Made by a program: the position numbers and the translations under genes. Below are positions 1-9,632 of a DNA stretch of 36,616 bases, in pieces; position 1 is the first letter of the stretch, and each line of letters opens with the position of its first letter. Source of the stretch: Planctomycetota bacterium (GTDB lineage Bacteria; Planctomycetota; Phycisphaerae; SM23-33); NCBI GenBank assembly GCA_012729725.1, contig JAAYCO010000069.1, forward strand, positions 1 to 36,616, written 5' to 3'. The notes under the pieces were generated by a model. That model saw only the letters and a program-made list of their open reading frames with translations. It ran no database searches and had not been told where the DNA came from.

Positions 1-2452
<2,452 letters not shown>

Positions 2453-2560
2453 ACACTTGTCCCCGGTCCGAAGACCCGGTGCAAGTACGGTTGTAAGCCG
2501 CCTTGGCGCTCTCAAGATTCGGTGAACCTCGCTAGCTTTTCTTCACTACCCCTATGCACT

Positions 2561-2571
2561 TGTCAAAGAGC
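2561..2571 (-). promoter_or_regulatory. boxA-like antitermination element upstream of 23S
   Basis: On the minus strand the sequence reads GCTCTTTGACA, close to the rRNA boxA consensus TGCTCTTTAACA recognised by NusB/NusE. It sits about 110 nt before the 23S 5' end, the usual place for a spacer boxA. It supports Rho-resistant transcription of this operon. Confidence 0.6.
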
Positions 2572-2659
2572 CGCTTCGTATCCCGAAAGCCCTATCGGCA
2601 CTTCGGAATCGTCCTTGTTCGCGGGCTTTAGTCCCACGGACACGGATCGTTGTTTCTAT

Positions 2660-2681
2660 TTGATTGTCGTTAAACAATCAA
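2660..2681 (-). repeat. Perfect 8-bp inverted repeat in the rRNA spacer
   Basis: Arms 2660-2667 and 2674-2681 (TTGATTGT and ACAATCAA) are perfect complements around a 6-nt loop. No U-run follows on the minus strand, so it is not an ordinary terminator. A processing stem is possible. Confidence 0.6.
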
Positions 2682-2837
2682 GAACATTCTCAGAATAATC
2701 AGAAAGTTTTTTTTGGCCCGCGAATTCGACCGGCCCGGCCGGTCCGTCCCGCTGGCCCTTGTTTGGTACGCCCTGTCGTGCGATCGGTTCGCACCCGACC
2801 GGCGTATTCTTCGAGCTTTTTAATGCCCGTTGAGGCA

Positions 2838-2910
2838 TGGAGACGACCGGGGTCGAACCGGCAACCCCTAGCTTGCAAAGCTAGTGCTCTCCCAATTGAG
2901 CTACGTCCCC
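2838..2910 (-). tRNA. tRNA-Ala (anticodon TGC)
   Basis: The reverse complement is a 73-nt tRNA. The acceptor stem GGGGACG pairs with CGTCTCC (one G-U), with discriminator A. The D-arm TAGCTCAATTGGGAGAGC, the anticodon loop with TGC, and the T-loop GGTTCGACCCC are all present. The 3' CCA is not encoded. It is 79 nt downstream of tRNA-Ile and 385 nt upstream of 23S, the order found in standard 16S-23S spacers. Confidence 0.97.
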
Positions 2911-2989
2911 GGCTCTTCCAGCACTCCAGCGATCAGCTCGCCGAAACGCCGGCTACTGTCGCCGATTCACTTCCGCGCCGCTGTGCTAC

Positions 2990-3063
2990 TGGGCCTGGTT
3001 GGAATCGAACCAACGACCTTGCCCTTATCAGGGGCACGCTCTAGCCAACTGAGCTACAAGCCC
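2990..3063 (-). tRNA. tRNA-Ile (anticodon GAT)
   Basis: The reverse complement folds as a 74-nt tRNA. The acceptor stem GGGCTTG pairs with CAGGCCC (one G-U). The D-arm TAGCTCAGTTGGCTAGAGC, anticodon GAT in CTGATAAG, and T-loop GGTTCGATTCC are present. CCA is not encoded. It is the first gene of this operon: a 16S gene would be expected upstream, at higher coordinates, but none is there. Confidence 0.97.
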
Positions 3064-3180
3064 GTCCGTCGACACAGACCGCCGCACAAAACCGCAGCCG
3101 GCCCGCGCCGCCAACTTCCTGTATCATTCTGGCTCTTTATGATTTCAAACATCCGCCCGACCGAAACCCGGCCGGCCTAC

Positions 3181-3206
3181 AACAAAACAGCCACCTCTGC
3201 GGTGGC
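3181..3206 (-). terminator. Terminator-like hairpin inside the rRNA leader
   Basis: A perfect 6-bp stem (GCCACC 3190-3195 with GGTGGC 3201-3206, 5-nt loop) is followed on the minus strand by the T-rich tail TGTTTTGTT. It lies between the operon promoter and tRNA-Ile, so it would act as an attenuator unless antitermination overrides it. The fold is seen in the sequence; the function is inferred. Confidence 0.5.
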
Positions 3207-3348
3207 CGGCACTCCAAACCAATAGCGTTTGGACGCTTATGCGATAGACCACCTCAAAGATTCACTACCCAAAATCGTCACCAGGCGTCAGCTCCCGTTC
3301 TGGGCGTCCGCTTAACTGACACAAGCCAGTCGAGCGGCGAGACGTTGT

Positions 3349-3376
3349 ATCCTAGCGACTCGCTCTTTTGTGTCAA
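3349..3376 (-). promoter_or_regulatory. Sigma-70 promoter of the tRNA-Ile/tRNA-Ala/23S operon
   Basis: On the minus strand a consensus -35 TTGACA (3371-3376) is separated by 16 nt from TAGGAT (3349-3354). Transcription would start near 3342, about 280 nt before tRNA-Ile. A full-consensus -35 this far upstream fits an rRNA promoter and supports the idea that the operon begins with the tRNAs. Confidence 0.6.
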
Positions 3377-3555
3377 TCATCTTTTCATCCGAAATCGAAA
3401 AAATCTTGCGATCCTATGCGCCCACATGCTTCATTACGCCCAAAACCACCTTCGGTTCGTGTGTGCAAATGCTTGCGACATCATGATTTACAGATGGTAC
3501 CCCAAAGACGGGCAAAGTGGTCCATCAGCATCTTTATTGTGGGCTGCAACTCGGA

Positions 3556-3561
3556 TATAGT
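3556..3561 (+). promoter_or_regulatory. -10 box for a probably leaderless glycosyltransferase mRNA
   Basis: TATAGT ends six bases before the ATG at 3568, so the predicted transcription start falls on the start codon itself. No Shine-Dalgarno is present. A poor -35 (TTTATT) lies 17 nt upstream. Confidence 0.45.
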
Positions 3562-3567
3562 GCTCGC

Positions 3568-4635
3568 ATGTCGCTAGTCCTCCACATCATAGACCGCACG
3601 ACTCACCGGGACATGCTTGAACTGCTGTCGCTGACGCTCAAAGCCGGCGACAGGGTAATTTGCCTCGGAAGCGAGCCCGATTTAACGGGCCTGCATCTGC
3701 CTGTCGAGCATGCCCATGAGCCGATGTCCATAGCCGCGCTTGGCGGCGCCTACCTTGCGATGCATGAACATGTCTGCGCAGACGTGGTCCATGCATGGTC
3801 GCCTCGCGCCGCACAGGCTTCCGAGGCGTTTGCATCTAAATCGAAATCTCGTGTAGTTGCTTCAATGCCTTACTGCCCGCCCAAGCCAATGCTTCAGCAG
3901 CTTGTCCGCCTGGCCGGGCGGGGGTGCGTTCTGACGTTTCCAACCAGCGCCGCTGTCGAGCAGGCAATCAGGCAGGGAGCCCCCTCCGGCAACGTTCGAG
4001 TGCTGCCTCCCAGCGCCGTTGCCCCGCAGGACAAGCACGCAAGACGATCCCGCCTGAGGGAAAAGCTTGCCGTCGCCGACAACCACCATCTGCTGGTCAT
4101 GATGGGGCAGATCGACCGCGACTGCGGGTTTCGCCTCGGTCCGTGGGTTCAGGCGATACTGCACGAGATACGCGACGATGTGAGACTAATGATAGCCGGC
4201 AGCGGCGATGCATCCGGTTCGCTGGAGCGATTCATCAGTCTTTGCGGCCAGCCGGATGAGGTCTTTGTTGGCGGTTGGCGGTATGATAGCAGCGATGTGC
4301 TGTCGGCTGCGGACGTGATGCTGCATCTTCCGGTGGGCCGCTCAGGTGTCCGGCCCCTCTCTGCCGGTATGGCGGCCGGGTTGCCGGTAGTGTCAAGCTG
4401 CACGGCAGAGGCAGCACAGATCGGCGGCGATGCGGTGCTTTTTGCCCAGGTCAACGATCCGCGGGACTCAGCCGGCGCCGTGCTGCAACTGCTTGACGAC
4501 GCGGATAAGGCCCGCGCCCTGGGACAAGCAGCCGCCCTGCGAGCCAGGATGACGCTGAGCCCACAGGCCGCAAAGGACGTGCTTGATGCGATCTATGAAC
4601 AGGTGCATTATCTCGCCGCCACTGATCCGGCGTAA
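3568..4635 (+). CDS. GT-B fold glycosyltransferase (family 4-like)
   Basis: The predicted protein of 355 aa has the outline of a retaining GT-B glycosyltransferase that transfers a sugar from a nucleotide donor. The N-terminal half begins MSLVLHIID, as do many family-4 enzymes. The C-terminal half has the donor-side pattern: VMMGQIDRD, LMIAGSGDASGSLERF, a GGWRYDSSDVLSAADVMLHLP segment, then RPLSAGMAAGLPVVSS. The usual E-x7-E motif is degenerate here (S and A replace the first Glu), so activity is not certain. The frame is open 17 codons further upstream, but ATG 3568 was chosen because family similarity begins there and a -10 box sits just before it. The substrate cannot be inferred. A LysR gene follows 18 nt downstream on the same strand. 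Confidence 0.75.
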   Translation: MSLVLHIIDRTTHRDMLELLSLTLKAGDRVICLGSEPDLTGLHLPVEHAHEPMSIAALGGAYLAMHEHVCADVVHAWSPRAAQASEAFASKSKSRVVASMPYCPPKPMLQQLVRLAGRGCVLTFPTSAAVEQAIRQGAPSGNVRVLPPSAVAPQDKHARRSRLREKLAVADNHHLLVMMGQIDRDCGFRLGPWVQAILHEIRDDVRLMIAGSGDASGSLERFISLCGQPDEVFVGGWRYDSSDVLSAADVMLHLPVGRSGVRPLSAGMAAGLPVVSSCTAEAAQIGGDAVLFAQVNDPRDSAGAVLQLLDDADKARALGQAAALRARMTLSPQAAKDVLDAIYEQVHYLAATDPA

Positions 4636-4653
4636 GAACGTGGTGAGGACGCC

Positions 4654-5544
4654 ATGAACACGGAAATTTTCAAGACATTCTGCGATCTCATTGATACAGG
4701 CAGCTTTTCCAGGGCAGCCGAGGCAAACTACGTCAGCCAATCGGCGGTGTCTCAACAACTGGCCAAGCTCGAAAAGGAGTTCGGCACGCAGCTAGTCAGC
4801 CGGGGCGGAGGGCTTCTGGCGCCGACCGAAGCGGGAAAGGCGCTGTACCAGGGCGCATCCGAGATTCTGCGCAGGTTCGAGCAACTGGTAGGCGAGGTTC
4901 GATCCGCCGCTGACAGCGTGCGAGGCGTGCTGCGAGTGGGCACGATTTACTCGGTGGGATTCTATCTTCTCGATCCCTTCATCAGGAAGTTCCTCAGGTC
5001 GCACACCGAGGTGACACTGCACGTTGAATATGCCCGGTGGAATCGGATTTACACGGCCGTCGCCAACGGTGAAATGGACCTGGGCGTGGTGGCATGCCCC
5101 GAGAAACACCGCGCGATAGAAATCGTCCCTTTGTCGTCGGAGGAACTGGTAGCGGTCTTCCCGCCAAATCATCCTCTTGCCTCGAAGAGCAGGATCAGCG
5201 CTTCCGACCTTAGGGGCCAAAGATTCGTGGCGTTCGAGGCCAATATTCCCACTCGCCGGCAGATAGACAAGTTGCTGCACGACGCCGGGGTCGAGGTCCG
5301 CCTGGCGATGGAGTTCGACAACATCGAGCTGCTTAAGCGCGCCGTTGCCGTCGGCAGCGGCATAAGCATTCTGCCCCTGGACAACGTGGAACGTGAGGCA
5401 AGCTATGGCGAGCTTGCCTTCGCCCATTTCAAGGACGCCGAGAACTGGGTGCGACCGGTCGGCATTCTCCGGCGGCGAGGCAAGGCGCCCGGCCCGGCCG
5501 AGAGGATATTCCTGGCCATTCTCCGCTCCAAGCCCGAGCAATAA
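4654..5544 (+). CDS. LysR-family transcriptional regulator
   Basis: This 296-aa protein has the normal LysR length and layout. An N-terminal winged helix-turn-helix occupies about residues 1-60 (IFKTFCDLIDTGSFSRAAE, then SQSAVSQQLAKLEKEFG). A linker helix and the periplasmic-binding-like effector domain (about 90-290) follow, with the typical VGTIYSVGFYLLDPFIRKF opening. GAGG six bases before ATG 4654 is a good ribosome binding site. Resemblance is greatest to the CysB/CbbR-like branch, but the effector is not readable. LysR regulators often control a neighbouring divergent gene. Here both neighbours run in the same direction, so the target is unclear. A hairpin (5545-5561) starts right after its stop codon. 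Confidence 0.9.
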   Translation: MNTEIFKTFCDLIDTGSFSRAAEANYVSQSAVSQQLAKLEKEFGTQLVSRGGGLLAPTEAGKALYQGASEILRRFEQLVGEVRSAADSVRGVLRVGTIYSVGFYLLDPFIRKFLRSHTEVTLHVEYARWNRIYTAVANGEMDLGVVACPEKHRAIEIVPLSSEELVAVFPPNHPLASKSRISASDLRGQRFVAFEANIPTRRQIDKLLHDAGVEVRLAMEFDNIELLKRAVAVGSGISILPLDNVEREASYGELAFAHFKDAENWVRPVGILRRRGKAPGPAERIFLAILRSKPEQ

Positions 5545-5574
5545 TCGCCGCAAACCGGCGATCTATTATGATCT
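5545..5574 (+). promoter_or_regulatory. Hairpin after lysR plus -10 box before the DUF72 start
   Basis: TCGCCG (5545-5550) and CGGCGA (5556-5561) form a perfect 6-bp stem with a 5-nt loop directly after the lysR stop codon. No U-run follows. TATTAT (5564-5569) ends five bases before the GTG at 5575, and there is no Shine-Dalgarno. The arrangement suggests transcript-end protection for lysR and a leaderless start for the next gene. Confidence 0.4.
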
Positions 5575-6354
5575 GTGGCTGACAAGAACAAGTACATCAT
5601 CGGAACCAGCGGCTTTTCCTTCAAAGACTGGATAGGCGAGTTCTATCCACCGCAGACCAAGCCAAAAGAGATGTTCGCCCAGTACACGACGTTCTTCTCG
5701 ATGACCGAGCTGAACTACACGTTCTACCGCATGCCGTCGGCAAGGACACTCGCCAGTCTGTCCGAGCACAGCCCGCCGGGCTTCGAGTTCTGGGTCAAAC
5801 TCAACCAGCAGATCAGCCACGAGAGAGATTTGGCCGGGGTTGACGAATTTGTCGACAATCTTGCGCCCCTGATAGAAAGCCGCAAACTGGCCGGCATTCT
5901 TCTTCAGTTTCCCCAATCGTTCAAGCGCACGGTGGAAAACCGCCTGTTTCTGGCCCGCGTGATTGATGCTATCGCCCCCCTGCCCCAGGCGGTGGAATTC
6001 CGCGACTCCTCATGGGAGCATGACTCAACATACCAGGGCCTGAGGGAGAAGTCGGTCGCCCTGGTTGTGCCTGATGCGCCGCCGATTCGGTCGCTGTTTC
6101 ATCCGCCGCCGATAAGCACCTCTCCGATTGCCTACCTTCGGCTGCACTCGCGCAACGCCAGGTATTGGTACAAGGGCGAGGGTATGCGATACGACTACGA
6201 CTACAGCGAAGACGAACTGAAGGACGTCTTGGGGCAATGGTCGGCAATCGAGCAGGAAGTGCAGAAAATCTACACCCTCTTCAACAACTGCAACCGCGGC
6301 CAGGCCGGAAAAAATGCGATGGCCATGCGGCGGATCCTCGGCCAGATCAAGTAG
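5575..6354 (+). CDS. DUF72 (YecE-like) protein
   Basis: The 259-aa protein matches the DUF72/YecE family, a TIM-barrel-like family of unknown function that is usually 240-280 aa long. Hallmarks are the start YIIGTSGFSFKDW, then FYPPQ, the F..ELN.TFYR.P segment near residues 44-55, FWVKLNQQISH near 75-85, an LLQFPQSF block near 110, and AVEFRDSSW near 142. The C-terminal TLFNNCNRGQAGKNA segment corresponds to the family's conserved FNN...G.A..NA motif. The start is GTG, with no ribosome binding site but with a -10 box five bases upstream. The gene converges on top6B, with only two bases between the stops. The biochemical role is unknown. Confidence 0.92.
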   Translation: MADKNKYIIGTSGFSFKDWIGEFYPPQTKPKEMFAQYTTFFSMTELNYTFYRMPSARTLASLSEHSPPGFEFWVKLNQQISHERDLAGVDEFVDNLAPLIESRKLAGILLQFPQSFKRTVENRLFLARVIDAIAPLPQAVEFRDSSWEHDSTYQGLREKSVALVVPDAPPIRSLFHPPPISTSPIAYLRLHSRNARYWYKGEGMRYDYDYSEDELKDVLGQWSAIEQEVQKIYTLFNNCNRGQAGKNAMAMRRILGQIK

Positions 6355-6356
6355 CT

Positions 6357-8072
6357 CTACATGCTTCGGCTGCGTTCAAGGACCGTTTTAAGGTTTTCGC
6401 AGGTTCTCTCTACGTCCTTTTCCTTCAGCTCAAGGATATCCTTCAGCGCCTCGCCGATGGCGGGGATGTATTTCTCGATGTAGCTGCGCTTCTTGAGCTC
6501 ATGCTGCAACTTGGCGCTGCGGCGAAGATGAAGCCCAAGCTGCCTGCCGATTTCCTGAAGGGCCAGGCGCAGCTCTTTAAGTATCTCCGGGTAAGAGGCT
6601 ATCGCTTCCTTTGATTCGCTTGTAAAGGGCACCCAGACAGACGCCATGTGGACCACGATGGTCAAGTCGCCCGACGGCAATGCGCCTCTCGACTGCGGCA
6701 GGTTGTACGCCTTCCAGTTGAGATTCACCACTGCCTTGCAGGTTGCGCAGGCGCTTTGCTGATACAGAAGCGGCACGCGGTTGGCGAAGCGAATCAGGCG
6801 GGCCAGAGACTCGCCGTTGGACCGCTCCTCTTCGCCTTCATCCGCCTGCTCAACTGAAGGCTCGCCGACCGGGGCGGGCTCAGCGGGCGCTTTGCCGTAG
6901 GCCAGCGCCGCCTCGATGATGAACGGGTTGCCGCGATAGACGGCTGGGCTGCGTGAGACAGCGGCGTAGAACTCCGCGTTGACGACCTGTTTTAGACCGG
7001 CGACGAGTTGATCCTTGCCTATGGGAACCACGCAATCCGTCGCTGGCGCCATGATCTTTGTTTTCTGGATGGCCTGGTAGATACGCTGGGCATCCTCCCC
7101 GCCAAGCCTCTTGGGGGTGGCAGACGCGTCAACGCCGGCCGTCGCCAGTATCTCCTGAGCCACGCGCGGCGAAACACGCGAGAACTCGCTGCAAAGGAAC
7201 TGGCTGATCCGCTTGGCTTTGGTCTCCTGAAGCATTTTGATCAGCAGGCCAAGTTCGACGCCCTGCGGGTGCGGGCGAATTTCCTTGGGCTGGGGCGGCA
7301 GGTGCTTGCTTGCCGCCTCGTATCGTTCCACTCTGCCATCCGGGGCGTTGTATATCAGCGTGACGTGAGGGTTGGCCACTGCCGTCTGCTGAAGATAATC
7401 GTCAACGCTGGCCCTTCCCTTCTGGTAGCGAGCTTCAAGCTCTATCTCCACCTGAGTGCCCTGGGGCTGATCCCACTCAACCTGGGCCTGCTTGATGATG
7501 TCCGGCCGGTTGTTTCGGGTGTCTATCTGAAGCTCGTAATACTGGGCCTGGCTTCGCGGGCCGGTTCTCGACGTAATCTTTACGGGCTTTCCCGTCGTCA
7601 GCAGTCCGTACATGCCGGCCGCCGAAATGCCAATACCCTGCTGTCCGCGGCTCATACGCAACCGGTGGAACTTGCTCCCATACAGCAGCCTGCCGAATAT
7701 GTGAGGTATCTGCTGGCGAACTATGCCCGGGCCGTTGTCTCGGACGATCACCTTGAAGTGCGTCTCGCCAAGCTGCCCGACGGTGATTTCCACAACGGGC
7801 AGAATGCCGGCTTCCTCGCAAGCGTCCAGCGAGTTGTCTATCGCTTCCTTGACGGTGGTAAGCAGCGCTTTTCTGGGATTGTCGAAACCGAGCAAGTGGC
7901 GGTTCTTGGCGAAAAACTCGCTAACGGAAATGCTGCGCTGCGCCTTGGCCATCGTCTCGGCAGTGGCGCGACGGACTGCCTTCTTGGGCTCTTTTGCCAC
8001 CGGCGCAGGCTGATCCGCTGGCGCAATTTCAGAGGCTGGTGTTACGATTTTCTTGACGTGCTTGCTCGCCAT
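6357..8072 (-). CDS. top6B: DNA topoisomerase VI subunit B (ATPase subunit)
   Basis: This 571-aa protein is a GHKL ATPase of the topoisomerase VI type IIB family. Topo VI passes one duplex through another as an A2B2 complex with the Spo11-like cleavage subunit. Visible motifs are the N-box EAIDNSLDACEE (about 75-86), G1 RDNGPGI (111-117), G2 SRGQQGIGIS (141-150), and the transducer domain with IGKDQLVAG and a VHMASVWVPFTSESKEAIA block near the C-terminus, the conserved end of the subunit. The N-terminal 45 residues are a low-complexity Ala/Lys/Pro tail. ATG 8072 is preferred because GGAG lies eight bases upstream; a GTG three codons earlier is possible. No top6A is adjacent or elsewhere in the window. 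Topo VI is widespread in Archaea and plants and rare in bacteria. Confidence 0.93.
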   Translation of the reverse strand: MASKHVKKIVTPASEIAPADQPAPVAKEPKKAVRRATAETMAKAQRSISVSEFFAKNRHLLGFDNPRKALLTTVKEAIDNSLDACEEAGILPVVEITVGQLGETHFKVIVRDNGPGIVRQQIPHIFGRLLYGSKFHRLRMSRGQQGIGISAAGMYGLLTTGKPVKITSRTGPRSQAQYYELQIDTRNNRPDIIKQAQVEWDQPQGTQVEIELEARYQKGRASVDDYLQQTAVANPHVTLIYNAPDGRVERYEAASKHLPPQPKEIRPHPQGVELGLLIKMLQETKAKRISQFLCSEFSRVSPRVAQEILATAGVDASATPKRLGGEDAQRIYQAIQKTKIMAPATDCVVPIGKDQLVAGLKQVVNAEFYAAVSRSPAVYRGNPFIIEAALAYGKAPAEPAPVGEPSVEQADEGEEERSNGESLARLIRFANRVPLLYQQSACATCKAVVNLNWKAYNLPQSRGALPSGDLTIVVHMASVWVPFTSESKEAIASYPEILKELRLALQEIGRQLGLHLRRSAKLQHELKKRSYIEKYIPAIGEALKDILELKEKDVERTCENLKTVLERSRSM

Positions 8073-8086
8073 CCCTGGCACTCCAT

Positions 8087-8105
8087 CAGTTTGACAGTCA
8101 AACTG
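8087..8105. promoter_or_regulatory. Perfect 19-bp palindrome upstream of top6B (candidate operator)
   Basis: CAGTTTGAC (8087-8095) and GTCAAACTG (8097-8105) are exact reverse complements around one base. The palindrome is 14 nt upstream of the top6B ATG, in the 71-nt gap to the DUF2203 gene. It also contains TTGAC in both orientations. Its position and symmetry suggest a homodimeric repressor site, but no regulator can be named. Confidence 0.55.
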
Positions 8106-8143
8106 TATGGATTCACGCCTCCGGCGTCAAGATTGACTGAACC

Positions 8144-8602
8144 TCAGCGAGCCGCGGCGGCGACCTGTGCACCTTCGAGCAGCGCGATATCTTTTCTGCC
8201 CGCGAAGCACTCGCCGACCTCATGCCAGAATTCAATGCGGTCTTCGCCGTACCGCCAGCACAGGCGTATCTCCCTGCCGCATGCCCGGGCGGGATAATCC
8301 ACTATTCCCAGCGACCAGTCGCGCACCTCGATGCCAACCGCCTGGGCCTCCTGGAGGCACGAACGTATCTTTTCGACGACGCAAATCATCTCTTTGCGGG
8401 CGCGGAGGGCCTGGCAGCCACGGTCGTTCCGCTGTGAGCTTTCGAGGATTTCCTGAAGCTCTATGAGCCTCTGGTGTGAGTTGATCACATCCTCAACGAT
8501 CCGCCGCACAAGAATCAGCGACCTGTTGGCCTGTTCGACCGAGAAGAAAAGGCGTCTGCCTTCAACGGACCTGTTTGGCCTGAACATCGCAGTTTTTCTC
8601 AT
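8144..8602 (-). CDS. DUF2203 family protein
   Basis: This is a 152-aa protein with the pattern of the DUF2203 family of small soluble proteins of unknown function. It has FSVEQANRSLILVRRIVED near the N-terminus, a long helical and probably coiled central region, then GIVDYPARACGREIRLCWR and the terminal block RIEFWHEVGECFAGRKDI. The family's usual LVDFP...LCW..GE..I.YWH motifs are all recognisable. ATG 8602 is chosen because GAGG lies seven bases upstream; a TTG four codons earlier overlaps that site. It is the first gene of a possible minus-strand pair with top6B and is divergent from truB. The family is common in bacterial genomes, but no function is known to me. Confidence 0.85.
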   Translation of the reverse strand: MRKTAMFRPNRSVEGRRLFFSVEQANRSLILVRRIVEDVINSHQRLIELQEILESSQRNDRGCQALRARKEMICVVEKIRSCLQEAQAVGIEVRDWSLGIVDYPARACGREIRLCWRYGEDRIEFWHEVGECFAGRKDIALLEGAQVAAAAR

Positions 8603-8694
8603 GATTCGCCTCAAGAAATAATACGCGCCTTACTGCCTCGATATCCTTTATCGGCAGATGACGGATTTTTGATGAGCACACGCCCGCCAGTGCG

Positions 8695-8700
8695 TATTCT
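8695..8700 (+). promoter_or_regulatory. -10 box for a probably leaderless truB mRNA
   Basis: TATTCT ends six bases before the truB ATG, placing the expected transcription start on the start codon. There is no Shine-Dalgarno upstream. The spacing equals that seen before the glycosyltransferase gene. Confidence 0.45.
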
Positions 8701-8706
8701 CTAGTC

Positions 8707-9567
8707 ATGTTCGGATTGTTCAACATCAACAAGCCCGTGGGCCTGACCAGCCATGACGTTGTGTTCCGGGTGCGCAAGCAACTGCCCAAGGGCGTGAAGG
8801 TCGGGCATGCGGGCACGCTGGACCCATTTGCCTCAGGGGTTCTGGTTCTCTTCGCCGGCTCGGCGACGCGGCTGGCAAGCTACGTGCAGCAGAAGCCCAA
8901 GCGTTACACCGCCGGAATTACGCTCGGTGCATTCACCGAAAGCGACGATACGGAAACAGCCCCCACCGCAGTCATCGGGGCCAAGGCGCCCGACCAGGCC
9001 GAGGTGCTTGCTGTTCTGAAGGGGTTCATCGGAGAGATCATGCAGCGCCCGCCCGCACACAGCGCGATTTCCATCGGCGGCCAGAGAGCGTACAAGCTGG
9101 CCAGGCAGGGCAAGACCGTCGAACTCGCTCAGCGGCCCGTGCAGATATATAACATAAACATGCTGCAATATGATTATCCACTTCTCAAAGTTGAGGTGTC
9201 TTGCGGCAGCGGGGCCTATTTGCGGTCACTGGCGCGCGACATCGGCTCTGTCCTGAAAGTTGGCGGGTATTGCAGTTCGCTTGTCAGAACTGCCGTTGGC
9301 GGCTTTGCAATTGAAGATGCGGTTGATATTCAGGCTTTCCAGCCCGATAAGCACTTGATCGACGCGCTGCGAGCTGTCGAAGATTTGCCTGTGGTGCAGC
9401 TTGACGACGAGCAAGTCGGCAACATCATCCTTGGCAGACGGGTGCATCATCCGGCAGCCCCTTGCGCCAAAGAATCGGCTTTGGTCGATGCCGCGGGCAA
9501 ATTGGTTGCCATTGCCTCGATCAGTGATGACGCCGTCGTTCAGCCGACGATAGTGCTTCGTAAATAG
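8707..9567 (+). CDS. truB: tRNA pseudouridine(55) synthase TruB
   Basis: The 286-aa protein is TruB, which converts U55 in the T-loop of elongator tRNAs to pseudouridine. The start FNINKPVGLTSHDVVFRVRK is diagnostic. The catalytic motif GHAGTLDPFASGVL (about 38-51) has the nucleophilic Asp. RYTAGITLG, RPPAHSAISIGGQRAYKLAR (about 118-137) and SCGSGAYLRSLARDIG (about 165-180) follow the family in order. The C-terminal extension (about 230-286) corresponds to the TruB C-terminal domain. In many bacteria truB lies in the nusA-infB-rbfA cluster; here it stands alone, 65 nt before rpiB. The start has no ribosome binding site and probably begins a leaderless transcript. Confidence 0.96.
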   Translation: MFGLFNINKPVGLTSHDVVFRVRKQLPKGVKVGHAGTLDPFASGVLVLFAGSATRLASYVQQKPKRYTAGITLGAFTESDDTETAPTAVIGAKAPDQAEVLAVLKGFIGEIMQRPPAHSAISIGGQRAYKLARQGKTVELAQRPVQIYNINMLQYDYPLLKVEVSCGSGAYLRSLARDIGSVLKVGGYCSSLVRTAVGGFAIEDAVDIQAFQPDKHLIDALRAVEDLPVVQLDDEQVGNIILGRRVHHPAAPCAKESALVDAAGKLVAIASISDDAVVQPTIVLRK

Positions 9568-9632
9568 CTTACGGCTCAAGTGCTTGATTTCGCCGGCACA
9601 ATGCCTACAGTTCTATGCTTTCGGGAGACACC

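Larger units (their letters stand above)
2453..2837 (-). other. Internal transcribed spacer between tRNA-Ala and 23S
   Basis: This 385-nt spacer has no convincing gene. It holds a boxA-like antitermination element (2561-2571), an AT-rich perfect hairpin at 2660-2681 (8-bp stem TTGATTGT/ACAATCAA, 6-nt loop), and a GC-rich palindrome at 2728-2744 (7-bp stem GACCGGC/GCCGGTC, 3-nt loop). A run of eight A/T pairs lies between the two hairpins. These are plausible RNA-processing or antitermination structures for the 23S precursor. The last assignment is inference. Confidence 0.75.
3064..3567. other. Divergent intergenic region: rRNA leader/promoter and glycosyltransferase promoter
   Basis: This 504-nt stretch has no convincing gene and no 16S sequence. 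On the minus strand it carries the tRNA-Ile/tRNA-Ala/23S promoter (3349-3376), about 280 nt of leader, and a terminator-like hairpin (3181-3206). On the plus strand a -10 box lies directly before the glycosyltransferase start. Short frames here (for example 3345-3560) have no family resemblance. Confidence 0.75.

Noticed and set aside
3129-3140. boxA-like GGCTCTTTATGA on the plus strand in the rRNA leader
   Set aside because: It is on the wrong strand for the rRNA transcript, which runs on the minus strand.
3064-3567. Possible 16S rRNA or fragment upstream of tRNA-Ile
   Set aside because: None of the conserved 16S blocks (for example the 3' anti-Shine-Dalgarno or the 515 and 1492 regions) is present.
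7008-8297. 429-codon plus-strand frame opposite top6B
   Set aside because: It is a shadow of top6B in a GC-rich gene; the minus-strand protein has all the Top6B motifs.
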